DNA from: Kiritimatiellia bacterium
Lineage (GTDB): Bacteria; Verrucomicrobiota; Kiritimatiellia; RFP12; UBA1067
Direction of reading: 5' to 3'
NCBI GenBank assembly: GCA_017521065.1
Contig: JAFXEA010000429.1
Coordinates: 1 to 7,217, forward strand
DNA length: 7,217 nt
Notes under the pieces: model-generated
What the model was told of the DNA's origin: nothing
The model's input: the letters and a program-made list of their open reading frames with translations, nothing else
Database searches by the model: none
Translations under genes and position numbers: made by a program
Shown: positions 6,732-7,217 of the stretch, one piece after another
How positions within the stretch are numbered: position 1 is the stretch's first letter
Layout of the letters: every line of letters begins with the position of its first letter

Positions 6732-7217
6732 CTACATACAGTCGCACTTCATAGAGGCTTTTGCCAGAGCGACGCGGTTGCCGGGCAGGAAACGGAGCAG
6801 GTTCTTGAGCCTGAGGGACATTGCCGCATCGGCTACGTTTGCGGCGGGAAGCTTCGTTACAAACGCCAGCCGCTCAAGAGTTATGCCGTTTGAAGGAATC
6901 GCTTTCAATATGTTGGATTCCTCAAGGGTCATCTTTGGTTTTGACCTGGACGCTATGGCCTTCTTTGGCGGTTCACAAGCATTCTCTCCGTGTGCATCGG
7001 CTTTGACTGCTGTCGGTTGAACGCGCACTGCCACAGGAACATCAGATGTGGCAACCGCGACATCCTTGGCAGATGTGACCATGGTCGCCCCTTCCCGTAT
7101 CAACTTCCAGCATCCGGCGGAACTCTTCGAGTCAAGGTTCGCAGGAATCGCCATCACACGGCGTCCGAGCTTCTTCGCAAAATCGCAGGTGATAAGCGTC
7201 CCACTCTGCAACGGACA
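6732..7217 (-). CDS. dprA: DNA-processing protein DprA (Smf), C-terminal part, gene cut by window edge
   Basis: The frame is open from the right edge, beginning CPLQ at 7217, and ends at TAG 6734-6732, giving 161 residues. SGTLITCDFAKKLGRR followed by VMAIPAN, then GCWKLIREGA and MVTSAKDV, are the closing motifs of the DprA Rossmann-like domain. The same order is seen in other DprA proteins (SG-LIT-A---GR-V-A-PG, then G---LI-GA). A linker of about 45 residues rich in Ala, Val and Lys follows. Then comes a winged-helix end (EESNILKAIPSNGITLERLA through NLLRFLPGNRVAL), the DprA_WH domain. DprA binds single-stranded DNA taken up in transformation and loads RecA onto it in the cytoplasm. The TTG at 7211 should not be taken as a start, because homology continues upstream. 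It has no functional link to the operon beyond sharing its strand. Confidence 0.93.
   Translation of the reverse strand, partial: CPLQSGTLITCDFAKKLGRRVMAIPANLDSKSSAGCWKLIREGATMVTSAKDVAVATSDVPVAVRVQPTAVKADAHGENACEPPKKAIASRSKPKMTLEESNILKAIPSNGITLERLAFVTKLPAANVADAAMSLRLKNLLRFLPGNRVALAKASMKCDCM

Noticed and set aside
6544..6747. A 67-codon minus-strand frame between dprA and the operon
   Set aside because: It overlaps the dprA end in another frame and runs through the promoter into the poly-A tract, where it ends in Lys codons. No ribosome site or homology is seen.

Overview
This window carries a three-gene leftward operon for secreted carbohydrate-active proteins, lying between two partial genes that also read leftward. 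Every gene I can support is on the minus strand. The layout suggests a Gram-negative, polysaccharide-degrading bacterium. It encodes several exported hydrolases, but no SusC/SusD pair and no TonB receptor is visible. I would guess the Planctomycetes-Verrucomicrobia-Chlamydiae group (Kiritimatiellota, Lentisphaerota or Verrucomicrobiota type). This is an inference from gene content, not from a marker gene.

From right to left in the direction of transcription: (1) 7217-6732 is the 3' part of dprA (DNA-processing protein A), with its start outside the window. (2) About 240 bases without a gene hold a clear promoter, with a perfect TTGACA -35 box, a run of ten A's and a TATATT -10 box. Three AAATTGC repeats sit just upstream, and a Shine-Dalgarno AAGGAG lies ahead of the first operon gene. 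(3) 6489-4822 encodes a secreted protein with two concanavalin-like LamG modules and no recognisable catalytic domain. (4) 4803-2692 encodes a secreted GH123-like protein with a C-terminal DUF4091 region. (5) 2688-286 encodes a secreted GH78 alpha-L-rhamnosidase with all four expected acidic residues. (6) A 113-base gap holds a 15-base palindrome, a weak stem-loop and a TATAAT-like hexamer. (7) 172-1 is the 5' end of a chromate-transporter-family (ChrA) gene that runs out of the window.

Genes 3-5 are separated by 12-18 and 3 bases, depending on the start chosen, and all three products start with a signal peptide without a lipobox. The simplest reading is a small secreted glycan-attack cassette: a binding protein made first, then a possible hexosaminidase-type enzyme, then a rhamnosidase. 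The glycan is unknown. A polymer with terminal rhamnose and an N-acetylhexosamine would fit, but this is inference. The most notable points are the homopolymer inside the promoter spacer, which could allow phase variation, the repeats beside it, and the uncharacterised two-LamG protein that leads the operon. I did not find a clearly new type of system.
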